NCBI GenBank assembly: GCA_017504995.1
Contig: JAFVQC010000017.1
Location: 1-48,556, forward strand
Direction: 5' to 3'
DNA length: 48,556 bases
Source: Clostridia bacterium
Lineage (GTDB): Bacteria; Bacillota; Clostridia; Oscillospirales; CAG-272
Shown here: positions 1-7,807 of the stretch, in pieces
How positions within the stretch are numbered: the stretch's first letter is position 1
Layout of the letters: each line of letters opens with the position of its first letter
Made by a program: the position numbers and the translations under genes
Notes under the pieces: model-generated
Told to the model about the DNA's origin: nothing
Database searches by the model: none
The model's input: the letters and a program-made list of their open reading frames with translations, nothing else

Positions 1-791
1 ACTAAAAGTCCTACGAAGGAAAGCAGACCGCAAACGCTGACTGCCGCACCTGCCAACAGTGCGGAAAGCAGTAAGAATATTACGCGCATCACGTTCGTAT
101 TCATTCCAAGCCCTTTGGCGTTTTCGTCACCAAGAGTCAGCACGTCAAGCTCGTTTGAAAATGTCAAGAGTATCAAGACGGATATTAAAACGATCACTGT
201 GGCAGGTATCAGCTTTGCGTAAGTCACCGATGAAAAGTCACCTATCTTAAAATCGAGGCTCTGTATACTGATTTCGGGATTGAAGGTGGTGACTGTATCG
301 GATATCGCGCCGAGCAAGGCGTTCAGCGCTACGCCCATCAATATGACCGTTCCTCTTGAAGCCCCCCATTTTCTTGCTCCGAGACTGACAAGCATCACGG
401 TCAAGAATGCACCGACAAAAGCAAACAGAGAGAGCCTCCAGCCACCTATGATACCCAATGCCGAGCCAATAGTGACAGCAAGACCTGCACCCGCATTTAC
501 ACCGATAATGCTCGGAGATGCCAATCGGTTCGCAAGCACGCCTTGAATGACCGCGCCTGACACGGCGAGCGCCATACCGCATATAAGACTTCCAAGAACT
601 CTCGGCAATCTGACGTATAGTAATATTCTTGCCTCGGGACTCTGCATATCTCCCGCTATAAGCGACGAAAGCATGTCCGAAAGCCTCAGCTCCGATGATC
701 CGAAAAGCACACCGAGAACGGCAGCAAGAAGCAATAAAAGGATCGCTATACCGTATATATATCCTATCTTATTTTTTCGTAAGCTTATCAT
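1..791 (-). CDS. FecCD-family iron/cobalamin ABC transporter permease (partial, C-terminus off window)
   Basis: This is an integral membrane permease of the FecCD/BtuC family, which moves iron-siderophore, heme or cobalamin across the cytoplasmic membrane with a binding lipoprotein and an ATPase. Reading leftward from an ATG at 791, about 263 codons are present. They give strongly hydrophobic segments and family landmarks: a VRLPRVLGSLICGMALAVSG segment, a GVLANRLASPSIIGVNAGAG-like loop, and LAGAAVSVCGLLSFVGLLV at the cut end. Full-length members have about 330 residues, so roughly 70 are missing at the left edge. The start lies 20 bases inside the end of the lipoprotein gene, which implies translational coupling. 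Codons are rich in ATA, TTA and AGA, unlike the GCC/ATC-rich genes farther right. The substrate cannot be told from sequence alone. Confidence 0.88.
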   Translation of the reverse strand, partial: MISLRKNKIGYIYGIAILLLLLAAVLGVLFGSSELRLSDMLSSLIAGDMQSPEARILLYVRLPRVLGSLICGMALAVSGAVIQGVLANRLASPSIIGVNAGAGLAVTIGSALGIIGGWRLSLFAFVGAFLTVMLVSLGARKWGASRGTVILMGVALNALLGAISDTVTTFNPEISIQSLDFKIGDFSSVTYAKLIPATVIVLISVLILLTFSNELDVLTLGDENAKGLGMNTNVMRVIFLLLSALLAGAAVSVCGLLSFVGLL

Positions 792-1728
792 AAAGTATTC
801 CGTATGACTCTGCCCAGCGCGCGTTAGGCTTCAGATTGAACAGCGTTTTATCCATAACGTGCAATCTACCGTTTTTCACCGCATCAAGCGTACTCAGGGC
901 AGGGTTCTCCTTTATCAGATTTTCAAGCGACTGCTTCGCCGCCTCTGTATCACTTCCCATCGTTACCACGAAAATGTGGTACGGCTCTTCCCGAATGATC
1001 GCTTCTACACTCAAATTTTCAAGCAAGCTCGTGTTACTGTCGGCAATATTGATACAGCCCATATCGTGAAGCATTTCGCCAAGGATCGTTCCACTGCTGC
1101 CTTTTGCCTTTACAAAGCTTGAAGCGGCTCGCAGCAATAGGACTTTTCGTTCATCTTCGGGAATATCTGAATTTTTGTACTCTGCTTTTATTTCATCGAT
1201 CTGTGCCTTGATCGCAAGTCCGTTCTGTTCGTACAGATCCTTGCGTTCTGTAATGTCGGTACAAATATCGAGCATTTTCAGATAATCGTCGAAGCTATCC
1301 ACGTCAAAATATGCAACGGCAATTCCCATAGCTTCCAGTGTTTCCCTCATCTCAACATTGGAGGCAGTGGACGCGCTTGCGATAACAAAATCGGGGTCTG
1401 CTGATATGAGAAGCTCAAGACTCGGAGAATGCGCGCCGCCGATATTGACGGCATCGTCAAGCTCAAGCCCGAAATCCTCCCAAGCATCCTCAGCAGATGC
1501 GCAAAGCTTGCCGCCCGCAAGCATCCAAACGTCCGCGAAGCTTCCAAGAAGGGCGGCAACTCGCTCGGGGCTCTTTTTGATATTCACCTCTCGACCGAGG
1601 GCATCGGTAAAGACTACCGTATTTTTGTTCTCGTTTTTCGGTTGACCGTTACACGCTGACATAGAAAACAGAACTGCTGTGATCAACAGAAAAGCGACGA
1701 TGTTCTTTATTGTTTTTACTTTCTTCAT
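769..1728 (-). CDS. Iron/cobalamin-type ABC transporter substrate-binding lipoprotein
   Basis: This is the extracytoplasmic solute receptor for the adjacent permease, 319 residues, with the FecB/BtuF-type fold. The N-terminus has a lysine-rich start, a hydrophobic helix at residues 9-23 and a lipobox ending in MSAC, so Cys26 is the predicted lipidated residue. The mature part opens with TDALGREVNIKKSPERVAALLGSFADVW, typical of periplasmic-binding-protein domains for metal chelates. A second lobe begins near residue 190 after a long helix. It is transcribed leftward from the promoter shared with the reductase-like gene at 1832, suggesting the transported compound and the reductase are co-regulated. 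The ligand could be a siderophore, heme, cobalamin or another metal chelate; the sequence does not decide. Confidence 0.88.
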   Translation of the reverse strand: MKKVKTIKNIVAFLLITAVLFSMSACNGQPKNENKNTVVFTDALGREVNIKKSPERVAALLGSFADVWMLAGGKLCASAEDAWEDFGLELDDAVNIGGAHSPSLELLISADPDFVIASASTASNVEMRETLEAMGIAVAYFDVDSFDDYLKMLDICTDITERKDLYEQNGLAIKAQIDEIKAEYKNSDIPEDERKVLLLRAASSFVKAKGSSGTILGEMLHDMGCINIADSNTSLLENLSVEAIIREEPYHIFVVTMGSDTEAAKQSLENLIKENPALSTLDAVKNGRLHVMDKTLFNLKPNARWAESYGILYDKLTKK

Positions 1729-1747
1729 ATATCCTCTTAAATGGCGT

Positions 1748-1817
1748 ATTTCATTGACAAATCACGGAAAACGTGATATAATATTATATCATAAAAACAG
1801 ATGTAAGTCAATGAAAT
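1748..1817. promoter_or_regulatory. Symmetric overlapping divergent promoter pair around a shared palindrome
   Basis: The rightward promoter has TTGACA at 1754-1759, a 17-base spacer and TATAAT at 1777-1782 with an extended TGa. The leftward promoter has TTGACT at 1811-1806, a 17-base spacer and TATAAT at 1788-1783, also with TGa. Both -10 boxes lie in one perfect 18-base palindrome, TGATATAATATTATATCA (1774-1791). The -35 regions lie in 11-base inverted arms at 1748-1758 and 1807-1817, on the same dyad at 1782.5. The two polymerases would compete for the same DNA. The gene at 1832 has a GAGGT ribosome-binding site at 1819-1823. Confidence 0.85.
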
Positions 1818-1831
1818 CGAGGTAAACAGCT

Positions 1832-2758
1832 ATGTTGACGAATGAACAAATAACAAGTGTTAAAGGAAGAGGCTTTCTCAGAAACAGAGGAACCGACTGC
1901 TTCTCAGGCAGAATCGTTACGGTCGCAGGACTTTTTACTCCCGACCAGCTTCACGCTATCGCCGAATGCTCCGAGAAATACGGCAACGGCAAAGTAATAT
2001 TTACCGCAAGACTTGCCGCAGAGATCGTTGGAATTCCGTTTGATAAAATTCCCGAAGCGGAGGCATTTATGGCAGAGCGTGGATTGTATTTTGGCGGCAC
2101 GGGCGCAAAGGTTCGTCCTATTACCGCTTGTAAAGGCACGACCTGCGTTTACGGAAACATTGATACACAGGCACTTGCAAAGGTTATATACGATAAGTTT
2201 TACATAGGGATGCGCGACGTGAAGCTTCCGCATAAATTCAAGATCGGAGTAGGCGGCTGTCCGAACAGCTGTATGAAGCCGAGTCTTAATGACGTAGGCG
2301 TTGAGGGATGCCGTGCGTTCTCTTTTGACAGTGAGCTTTGCCGAGGCTGTAAAAAATGTGCCGTTGCCGAAAGCTGTCCGACAAAGGCAGTATCCGTTGT
2401 CAACGGAAAGGCGGTTATCGATACGTGTAAATGCACAAGCTGCGGCGTTTGCGTTGGAAAATGTCCTTTCGGCGCTGTTCCCAAGGAAGCGGCATCGGTC
2501 TGCCGTATCTTTGTGGGTGGAACTTGGGGAAAGACTCAGCGTATGGGAACACTCTTGAATAACGTATATTCGGCAGATGAAGTTCCGACCGTTATTGAAA
2601 AGGTCATGCTTTGGTATAAGGAAAACGGATATGTCAAGGAGCGTCTTGGTGCAACAGTTGACCGTATAGGCACGGATGCTCTTGAGGCTGCTCTTGCAAC
2701 GAATGAACTGCTTGACAGAAAAGAGGAGATTTTAGCAAATCCTCTGTTTGAAAGATAA
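1832..2758 (+). CDS. Siroheme/[4Fe-4S] sulfite/nitrite reductase-like protein with built-in ferredoxin domain
   Basis: This 308-residue cytoplasmic redox protein combines a nitrite/sulfite reductase ferredoxin-like half-domain (about residues 5-75), a siroheme/[4Fe-4S] binding domain and a two-cluster ferredoxin insert. The coupled siroheme-cluster cysteines are visible as CKGTTC (Cys100, Cys105) and GGCPNSC (Cys143, Cys147). The first pair is spaced C-x4-C rather than the common C-x5-C. The ferredoxin part has Cys170, 173, 176 and 182, then Cys201, 204, 207 and 211. The layout resembles AsrC-type anaerobic sulfite reductases and small dissimilatory-like reductases, but no electron-donating partner subunits are adjacent. 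The divergent metal-chelate transporter may supply a cofactor; that is inference. Start chosen from the GAGGT site 8 bases upstream. Confidence 0.82.
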   Translation: MLTNEQITSVKGRGFLRNRGTDCFSGRIVTVAGLFTPDQLHAIAECSEKYGNGKVIFTARLAAEIVGIPFDKIPEAEAFMAERGLYFGGTGAKVRPITACKGTTCVYGNIDTQALAKVIYDKFYIGMRDVKLPHKFKIGVGGCPNSCMKPSLNDVGVEGCRAFSFDSELCRGCKKCAVAESCPTKAVSVVNGKAVIDTCKCTSCGVCVGKCPFGAVPKEAASVCRIFVGGTWGKTQRMGTLLNNVYSADEVPTVIEKVMLWYKENGYVKERLGATVDRIGTDALEAALATNELLDRKEEILANPLFER

Positions 2759-2791
2759 TAAATATTTGTTTGTTTTCTTCAACGCAATTTT

Positions 2792-2825
2792 GAGGGCTGA
2801 CGATTGATTTCGTCAGCCCTCTTTG
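2792..2825 (+). terminator. Rho-independent terminator of the reductase-like gene
   Basis: A perfect 12-base-pair stem (2792-2803 with 2810-2821, GAGGGCTGACGA and its complement) has a six-base loop and is followed by a short T run. It begins 33 bases after the stop codon. Confidence 0.85.
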
Positions 2826-2993
2826 TTATGCGTTCTTCGCTTGTTTTTTCATTTCAGCGATTTCCGTTTTCATGGTTTTTATCAGCTCGGCGAGCTTTTC
2901 CTCGCATTCCTCTCGTGTCTTGGCGTACACGTTCTTGGATATGCGTTTGCCGTTCACTCTCGGCGTGAACCGTCCTTCGTAGAGGTGGTCATT
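2826..2993 (-). pseudogene. Remnant resembling the arm-binding segment of a mobile-element integrase
   Basis: Read leftward, the frame gives about 55 residues beginning NDHLYEGRFTPRVNGKR, continuing NVYAKTREECEEKLAELIK and ending in a TAA at 2828-2826. From memory this pattern occurs in integrases or related proteins of clostridial conjugative transposons of Tn916 type. The frame is closed by a TGA immediately upstream (2996-2994) and has no start codon near its 5' end, so it is a fragment, not a gene. It sits exactly between the reductase terminator and the end of the ABC-2 operon, as expected of a scar from an element that brought in or rearranged one flank. The family assignment is uncertain. 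Confidence 0.42.
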
Positions 2994-3002
2994 TCATGTG
3001 TT

Positions 3003-3809
3003 TTATACAAGACTCGTCTTTTTCAATACCGCGTTGCTTGCTGCGCCAAGACCGAATGCGAACATAGCGCCGCCTGCCGCACAGAGCACCACGTTGATCA
3101 CGGTAGAACCGAGGGGCGTGATCATAGAGACCATCATAAACAGAAGCATACCGCCGCCGAGAGAACCACAGATAGAGAGCCATGCCTTCTGCTTTGCCGC
3201 TACGCTGATGAGCGTAAAGATCGAAACGAACACGAGCATGAGGAATATCTTTGCAAGCATACACATCACGATATTGCCTGCGCTAAGACCGTGAAGGTCA
3301 AAGGAAAGACCTGAAATCGCGCCACCGAGGATAGAACCGACAAGATACGCGATCAGCATAAACGCTCCGCAGATACAGCCCGAGACCGTCTTTGATACCA
3401 CGTATTCACCCCTTTTCGCGCGAACGGTAAAGAGATTTTTCGCATATCCGCTTCTGAAATCGTCAGAAACAAAGAGGCAGACGAAAATGGCAACACCCAT
3501 AAACGTCATATTGATATTGCACATCATAAAGATCTCGTCACCGCTAAGAGGCTCACCGGGAAGTGTTCCGATATTCTGCCAAGCGTTCTCTGGTCCCTGC
3601 ATCACCGTTTCCTCCCCTGTTTGAGGATTTGTGGAAACGCTGCCGTCCATCATAGACATCATAACCGTCATAAGGATAGGCATTACGAGAGCGCAAGCGA
3701 TCAAGATATAAAAGAGCTTTGATTTAAACATTCTGCGGAAATCAACCTTGAGCATACTTTTTACTCTCTGACCGAACGTTCTGTTTTCAAATTTCACAGT
3801 GTTATCCAT
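3003..3809 (-). CDS. ABC-2 type transporter permease (second pair)
   Basis: This is a 268-residue membrane subunit with six predicted hydrophobic helices. The first is at about residues 34-53, followed by a large polar outside loop (54-95) and five more helices to the C-terminus. The N-terminal stretch FGQRVKSMLKVDFRRMFKSKLFYILIA matches the permease encoded at 4727 (FARRIKGMLGVDFYRLFHTPLFYIFLA), so the two are paralogues. Family members export peptides or lipids, or give resistance to antimicrobial peptides, together with the neighbouring ATPase. The gene begins 2 bases after the end of the ATPase gene at 3812 and is the last gene of the operon. No substrate can be assigned. Confidence 0.85.
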   Translation of the reverse strand: MDNTVKFENRTFGQRVKSMLKVDFRRMFKSKLFYILIACALVMPILMTVMMSMMDGSVSTNPQTGEETVMQGPENAWQNIGTLPGEPLSGDEIFMMCNINMTFMGVAIFVCLFVSDDFRSGYAKNLFTVRAKRGEYVVSKTVSGCICGAFMLIAYLVGSILGGAISGLSFDLHGLSAGNIVMCMLAKIFLMLVFVSIFTLISVAAKQKAWLSICGSLGGGMLLFMMVSMITPLGSTVINVVLCAAGGAMFAFGLGAASNAVLKKTSLV

Positions 3810-3811
3810 TC

Positions 3812-4711
3812 TTATTTGCCTCCCTTCATCAGGTCGATATAGTATTCCTCAAGACCGATCTTGTCGGTTTTGATTTCGGTTACGCAAATTCCGTTATCGT
3901 AGAGATAGGTCACTATTTCTTCGGGTGTGGTCAGGTCGTACACGCGGATATAACCTGCCTCGTCTTCTTCCACACGGGAATACTTACAGCCGAGGAGCAT
4001 CTTGGTTCTATTCATTTCGGCGGATTTGAGCGCCACATAGGTGCGGCAGCTTGCGTCAAGCTCGTCTGCCGTCATTTCCACGAGCATTTTTCCGTAACGG
4101 ATAATACCGTAATGCGTTGCCACCTTCTGAAGCTCGCCGAGCAGGTGCGAGGAAACGATAATACTGCGCGTTCCGTCCTGAATAACGTCACAAAACACCT
4201 CGCGCATAATTCTCATACCGTCGGCGTCAAGACCGTTCAGAGGTTCGTCAAGTACAAGGAGAGTGGGGTTACCAAGCAAAGCCATGGCAATGCCGACTCT
4301 CTGCTTCATACCGAGGGAGCAGTTCTTGTATTTATTGCCTGCCGCGCCCTCCATTCTTACCATTTTGAGAACCTTGATAACTTCTTGCTCCGCGTTAGGA
4401 ATAGACAGATTTGCCGCTTGAAGCATCATATTGTCAAACACGGTAAGTCCAGAGAAGCATCCGGGGGCTTCGATCAAAACACCCATTTTTGCTCTTACGC
4501 TCTCGTCGGTATAGTCCTTGCCATAGAGCTTGATCGAGCCACCGCTTGTGGGGATCAGACCGCAGATCATCTTCTCGGTGGTGGATTTGCCCGAACCGTT
4601 TTCGCCGATAAAGCCGTAGATCGTACCCATGGGGACGGTCATATCAAGACCGCATACCGCCTGCTTGGGGCCGAAGTTTTTCGATAAATTCTTTATTTCA
4701 ACTGCATTCAT
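3812..4711 (-). CDS. ABC transporter ATP-binding protein (second pair)
   Basis: This is a cytoplasmic ATPase of the BcrA/CcmA-like drug and peptide transporter group, 299 residues from the ATG at 4711. Walker A is GENGSGKST, the signature is degenerate (CSLGMKQR for LSGGQ), Walker B is LLVLDEP and the switch histidine lies in SSHLL. After the nucleotide-binding domain a C-terminal extension carries a VYDLTTPEEIVTYLYDNG segment and KIGLEEYYIDLM, which is also present in the ATPase at 5566. The ATG at 4711 is preferred over an upstream TTG because a GGGGGG ribosome-binding site lies 7 bases before it. It presumably pairs with the permease at 3003, but heteromeric complexes with the first pair are possible. 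Confidence 0.9.
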   Translation of the reverse strand: MNAVEIKNLSKNFGPKQAVCGLDMTVPMGTIYGFIGENGSGKSTTEKMICGLIPTSGGSIKLYGKDYTDESVRAKMGVLIEAPGCFSGLTVFDNMMLQAANLSIPNAEQEVIKVLKMVRMEGAAGNKYKNCSLGMKQRVGIAMALLGNPTLLVLDEPLNGLDADGMRIMREVFCDVIQDGTRSIIVSSHLLGELQKVATHYGIIRYGKMLVEMTADELDASCRTYVALKSAEMNRTKMLLGCKYSRVEEDEAGYIRVYDLTTPEEIVTYLYDNGICVTEIKTDKIGLEEYYIDLMKGGK

Positions 4712-4726
4712 TTTTTCGCCCCCCAA

Positions 4727-5566
4727 TCAATACACGTCGCACTTATTCAAAATGCGTGTGCCTGCTACGTTATAGATTACCGCCCAAGCAATCGATACGA
4801 CGATGCAGATCAGCAAAGAACCGATTCCGCTTGAAAGGTTGGCGTTTACCGACGCGCCGTAAAGGAATATATTGAGAAACGATGTGGGAAGCGTAAGGCT
4901 TTCCACGATTGCCGCTGCGCCGATGATAAGGATACCCGTTCCAAAGAAGAAGGACGAGGCTACGGAAATACCGAAATATCTTCTGAAAATAATATTGAGG
5001 AACGTGAAAAGGCTTGCCCAACCGAGTGACATAATGATCTTTCCGAGAATAGCGATAATGAGTGAGCCTACGCTCACGTCGGTATCGTATCCGACGAGCA
5101 AGCCGCCCACCGTACCGCCAATGAGGTAAGTGATACACATACACGCCATTGCAAAGGCGCAAACAAGGCTCTTGGAGATCATATAGTCCTGCTTCTTTGC
5201 GTGGGTAGTAAAGAGTTGTTTAACGTAACCACTCTTATAATCGTGGCCGATGAAGATAGAAACCATAATACCACCGAAAATAAATACCATATTCATATTG
5301 GCATAATCGGCAATGGTTTCGATGACGTAAAGCGACTTACTTGCGGCAATGATCTGCCACACGTTTGAATAAAGAGAGATCTGATTTCCGTTCTGATCGG
5401 GCATCATGGTCATAGCCGATACCATTGCAGGAATGATTGCGGCAATGGCGAGGAAGATGTAAAAGAGAGGCGTGTGGAACAGACGGTAGAAGTCCACGCC
5501 GAGCATGCCTTTGATTCGTCTTGCAAAGGTAGGCGATTCGAATTTGATTTCACGAGTTATATTCAT
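4727..5566 (-). CDS. ABC-2 type transporter permease (first pair)
   Basis: This 279-residue membrane protein has about six hydrophobic helices and is paralogous to the permease at 3003. The first helix is near residues 31-52, an outside loop follows, and the HDYKSGYVKQLFTTHAKKQDYMISK stretch between helices 2 and 3 corresponds to DDFRSGYAKNLFTVRAKRGEYVVSK in the other. Its ATG overlaps the TAA of the upstream ATPase gene in a TAATG arrangement (5564-5568), which implies tight translational coupling. The role is export or self-protection with the ATPase at 5566. Confidence 0.86.
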   Translation of the reverse strand: MNITREIKFESPTFARRIKGMLGVDFYRLFHTPLFYIFLAIAAIIPAMVSAMTMMPDQNGNQISLYSNVWQIIAASKSLYVIETIADYANMNMVFIFGGIMVSIFIGHDYKSGYVKQLFTTHAKKQDYMISKSLVCAFAMACMCITYLIGGTVGGLLVGYDTDVSVGSLIIAILGKIIMSLGWASLFTFLNIIFRRYFGISVASSFFFGTGILIIGAAAIVESLTLPTSFLNIFLYGASVNANLSSGIGSLLICIVVSIAWAVIYNVAGTRILNKCDVY

Positions 5567-6468
5567 TATTCTGCCTCCTTTTTCGACATAAGCTCAATAT
5601 AGTATTCTTCAAGACCGATCTTATTTCTTGAAATTTCGCTGACAACGTGACCGTTTTTCATTAGGTAATCTACGATAGCGGCGGTATCGTCCACGTCATA
5701 AACGCGGAGATATCCTTCTTCCTCGCGCACGTCGGCGTACTGCCCCGAAAGAACCGCTTTTGCGCCCTGCATATCCGCGCATTTCAGCGAGGTAAACACC
5801 TGCGCACGCGAATCCATCTCCTCGGCGGAAAGCTCCATGATCATCTTTCCCTGACGGATAATGCCGTAGTGGGTGGCGATCTTTTCAAGCTCGCCGAGAA
5901 TGTGCGAGGAAATGAGAACGGTACAACCGTATTTCTTCGTGATATCCACAAGTATTTCTCGCATAATTCTCATACCGTCGGTGTCAAGACCGTTGATCGG
6001 TTCATCGAGAATGAGAAGCGCGGGATCGCCAAGCAGAGCCATGGCAATTCCTATTCTCTGCTTCATACCGAGAGAACAGCTCTTGAATTTGAGGCTTGCG
6101 TTATCCTCCATACGGACGATCTCAAGCACGCGGCGGATTTCTTTGTCGGCGTTCTCGATGCCGAGATTGATGCATTGCATCATAAGGTTCTGATACACCG
6201 ACGAACCGGGAAAACAGCCTGCGTTCTCGATAAGCGCGCCGACTCTGACGCGCACGCCGGGATCGGTAAAGTCTCTGCCGAACAGCTTGATCTCACCGCC
6301 GTCGGGAACGAGGTGACCGCAGATCAGCTTCTCGGTGGTGGATTTGCCCGAACCGTTCTCACCAATGAAGCCGTAGATCGCGCCCTGCGGAACGGTCATA
6401 TTAAGGCGGTCAACCGCATACATTCCGCGAAAGCTTTTTGAAAGATTTTTGATTTCAATCGCGTTCAT
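5566..6468 (-). CDS. ABC transporter ATP-binding protein (first pair)
   Basis: This 300-residue ATPase has the same domain plan as the one at 3812: Walker A GENGSGKST, signature CSLGMKQR, Walker B LLILDEP and the switch histidine in SSHIL. The C-terminal extension with VYDVDDTAAIVDYLMKNG and KIGLEEYYIELM again follows. An AAGGAG ribosome-binding site lies 6 bases before the ATG. The high similarity of both ATPase-permease pairs indicates a local duplication of a two-gene unit, followed by divergence. Bacitracin- and lantibiotic-type exporters have this organisation, but nothing here encodes a peptide precursor or a two-component system. Confidence 0.9.
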   Translation of the reverse strand: MNAIEIKNLSKSFRGMYAVDRLNMTVPQGAIYGFIGENGSGKSTTEKLICGHLVPDGGEIKLFGRDFTDPGVRVRVGALIENAGCFPGSSVYQNLMMQCINLGIENADKEIRRVLEIVRMEDNASLKFKSCSLGMKQRIGIAMALLGDPALLILDEPINGLDTDGMRIMREILVDITKKYGCTVLISSHILGELEKIATHYGIIRQGKMIMELSAEEMDSRAQVFTSLKCADMQGAKAVLSGQYADVREEEGYLRVYDVDDTAAIVDYLMKNGHVVSEISRNKIGLEEYYIELMSKKEAE

Positions 6469-6545
6469 TTCTTACTCCTTTATTTTTATCTGCAAACGCA
6501 ACACGAGCGAGCCGCCCCTTAACGCCTCGCTTTTGTTGTTTTTTA

Positions 6546-6872
6546 TTACTTCTTTGCTGCGTCTATTCGCGCCTCGGCTTCGGCTTGACGCGTCTTTGCT
6601 TCGGCAATCTGCTCGTCACGTTCTGCCTGCATCATTACTTTTCTCTTTTCGGGATTGCCCATTGCTTTGGCTTCCTCCCACTGTGCCTTGGACTCTGCCT
6701 TGGTTGCCGCCATATTGGCTTTGTCAACCTCGCGCTGTGCTTTGGCGCTCTTTTTCATGTCAGAGAAAGCCTTACCAAGTCCTGCCGCGATAGCCACCGC
6801 ACCGGCACCGATCGCACCGATGATGATTGGCTTCTTGTTGTTTTTGATCGTCTTTTTTACACTCTTTTTCAT
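6546..6872 (-). CDS. Small membrane-anchored, charged-helix protein of unknown function
   Basis: This 108-residue protein has a lysine-rich N-terminus (MKKSVKKTIKNNKK), one hydrophobic Gly/Ala/Ile-rich segment (about residues 15-33, PIIIGAIGAGAVAIAAGLG), and then a long Ala/Glu/Lys/Arg-rich helix (residues 38-108) that should be cytoplasmic and possibly coiled. I do not recognise the family. It lies between the two small two-helix proteins and the ABC operon, all on the same strand, so it may be an accessory factor of the transporter. A 77-base gap separates it from the first ATPase gene. Confidence 0.65.
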   Translation of the reverse strand: MKKSVKKTIKNNKKPIIIGAIGAGAVAIAAGLGKAFSDMKKSAKAQREVDKANMAATKAESKAQWEEAKAMGNPEKRKVMMQAERDEQIAEAKTRQAEAEARIDAAKK

Positions 6873-6887
6873 TTTATTCGTCTCCTT

Positions 6888-7253
6888 TTATTTATTCATT
6901 ATTTTTTCACTGAGCGTTAGTATCTCAGCGCCGTACTTCTTCTTGCGCGAATTGAGAATACCCTTGTACATCGGGTAGTTCACGAGAGCCATAACCATTC
7001 CTACGAGTCCGATCACAATGCCGGGAAGCATGGTGGAATCCATACCGATAATCGCACCGATATCGGTCATCACAAGGCTCATGCCTGCGCCCATAATGAT
7101 TGCAGAAATACTTCCAAATACATATGCAAATACATTTGCGGGACGCTTTACCTTCGCGTCAAGCTCACGGAGCGTTTCAAGCTCGGAGGGAGTCTTTTCC
7201 ATGTACTGCGTGCGAATCTTCTGCGCCATAAACTGCTGATCGTTCTTGTTCAT
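6888..7253 (-). CDS. Small two-helix membrane protein, paralogue of the 7353 gene
   Basis: The 121-residue product has an amphipathic N-terminus containing TLRELDAKVKRPANVFAYVFG, two transmembrane helices (about 42-62 and 75-95), then YPMYKGILNSRKKKYGAEILTLSEKI. The gene at 7353 shares the LRxLDAxV, YPxYxxI and EILxLSxxI blocks. As I recall, homologues in clostridia sometimes carry the database label dihydropteridine reductase; nothing in this sequence supports that enzyme. Function unknown. An extended -10 (TGgTATCAT) lies about 50 bases upstream of the start, so the gene may have its own promoter. Confidence 0.72.
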   Translation of the reverse strand: MNKNDQQFMAQKIRTQYMEKTPSELETLRELDAKVKRPANVFAYVFGSISAIIMGAGMSLVMTDIGAIIGMDSTMLPGIVIGLVGMVMALVNYPMYKGILNSRKKKYGAEILTLSEKIMNK

Positions 7254-7328
7254 TATAAATTACCTCTCTGTGTCTGTTTTTGATTTTGTGACTGTATGAT
7301 ACCAAGCGTTTGTTTTTGATTGTTTTGT

Positions 7329-7349
7329 GAAACGTTTGCGTTTTGTTAA
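7329..7349 (-). promoter_or_regulatory. Repeated 20-base motif upstream of the two small membrane genes (copy 1)
   Basis: The stretch GAAACGTTTGCGTTTTGTTA (plus-strand reading) recurs with two changes at most at 7808-7827. One copy lies upstream of each paralogous gene (starts at 7253 and 7763), at 76 and 45 bases from the start codon. It is a candidate binding site for a shared regulator, or a relic of the gene duplication. Confidence 0.4.
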
Positions 7350-7352
7350 TCC

Positions 7353-7763
7353 TTAATTTTTTGTTGATTTTATAATTTCATCGGACAAACGAAGAATATC
7401 GGGGGTCAGCTCTGCCTTGGTTCTTTGCGCGATCTTTCTGTAAATCGGATAGGCAGGAATCATGATCATAGTACCGATGATCATAAAGAGCACCGAGAGC
7501 CAGGTCGCGCCTGCGAACACGTCAAGTCCGAAGCACATTCCGATACCGAAGATAAGGCATCCGATGATACCGATACACAGGGAAGGAACCGTGCCTGCCA
7601 TCTGAACCCTTGCATCGAGCTTGCGAAGTGTTTCCATTTTATCTTCTTCCTTTGGAAGGTACTTGCGCCTGATGTGTTCCACCTCTTTGTTTTGCTTTGC
7701 CAAATACTGATAGGTAAATACCTTGTTGTTTTCCATAAATCTTATTTTTCTGTTCTCCTTCAT
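7353..7763 (-). CDS. Small two-helix membrane protein, first gene of the ABC cluster
   Basis: This protein has 136 residues from the ATG at 7763, or 127 from the internal ATG at 7736. It has a charged N-terminal part (LAKQNKEVEHIRRKYLPKEE), the LRKLDARVQMAG block, two transmembrane helices (about 64-84 and 90-110) and a C-terminal PAYPIYRKIAQR...DILRLSDEII. It is a clear paralogue of the gene at 6888. The start is ambiguous: AAGGAG follows the first ATG immediately and lies 18 bases before the second, and neither spacing is ideal. Function unknown; it is probably co-expressed with the downstream small proteins and transporters. Confidence 0.68.
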   Translation of the reverse strand: MKENRKIRFMENNKVFTYQYLAKQNKEVEHIRRKYLPKEEDKMETLRKLDARVQMAGTVPSLCIGIIGCLIFGIGMCFGLDVFAGATWLSVLFMIIGTMIMIPAYPIYRKIAQRTKAELTPDILRLSDEIIKSTKN

Positions 7764-7807
7764 TTGATGGCTTTATTTTACGCTCTTGTTTTTTTCGTTT
7801 TGCTTCT

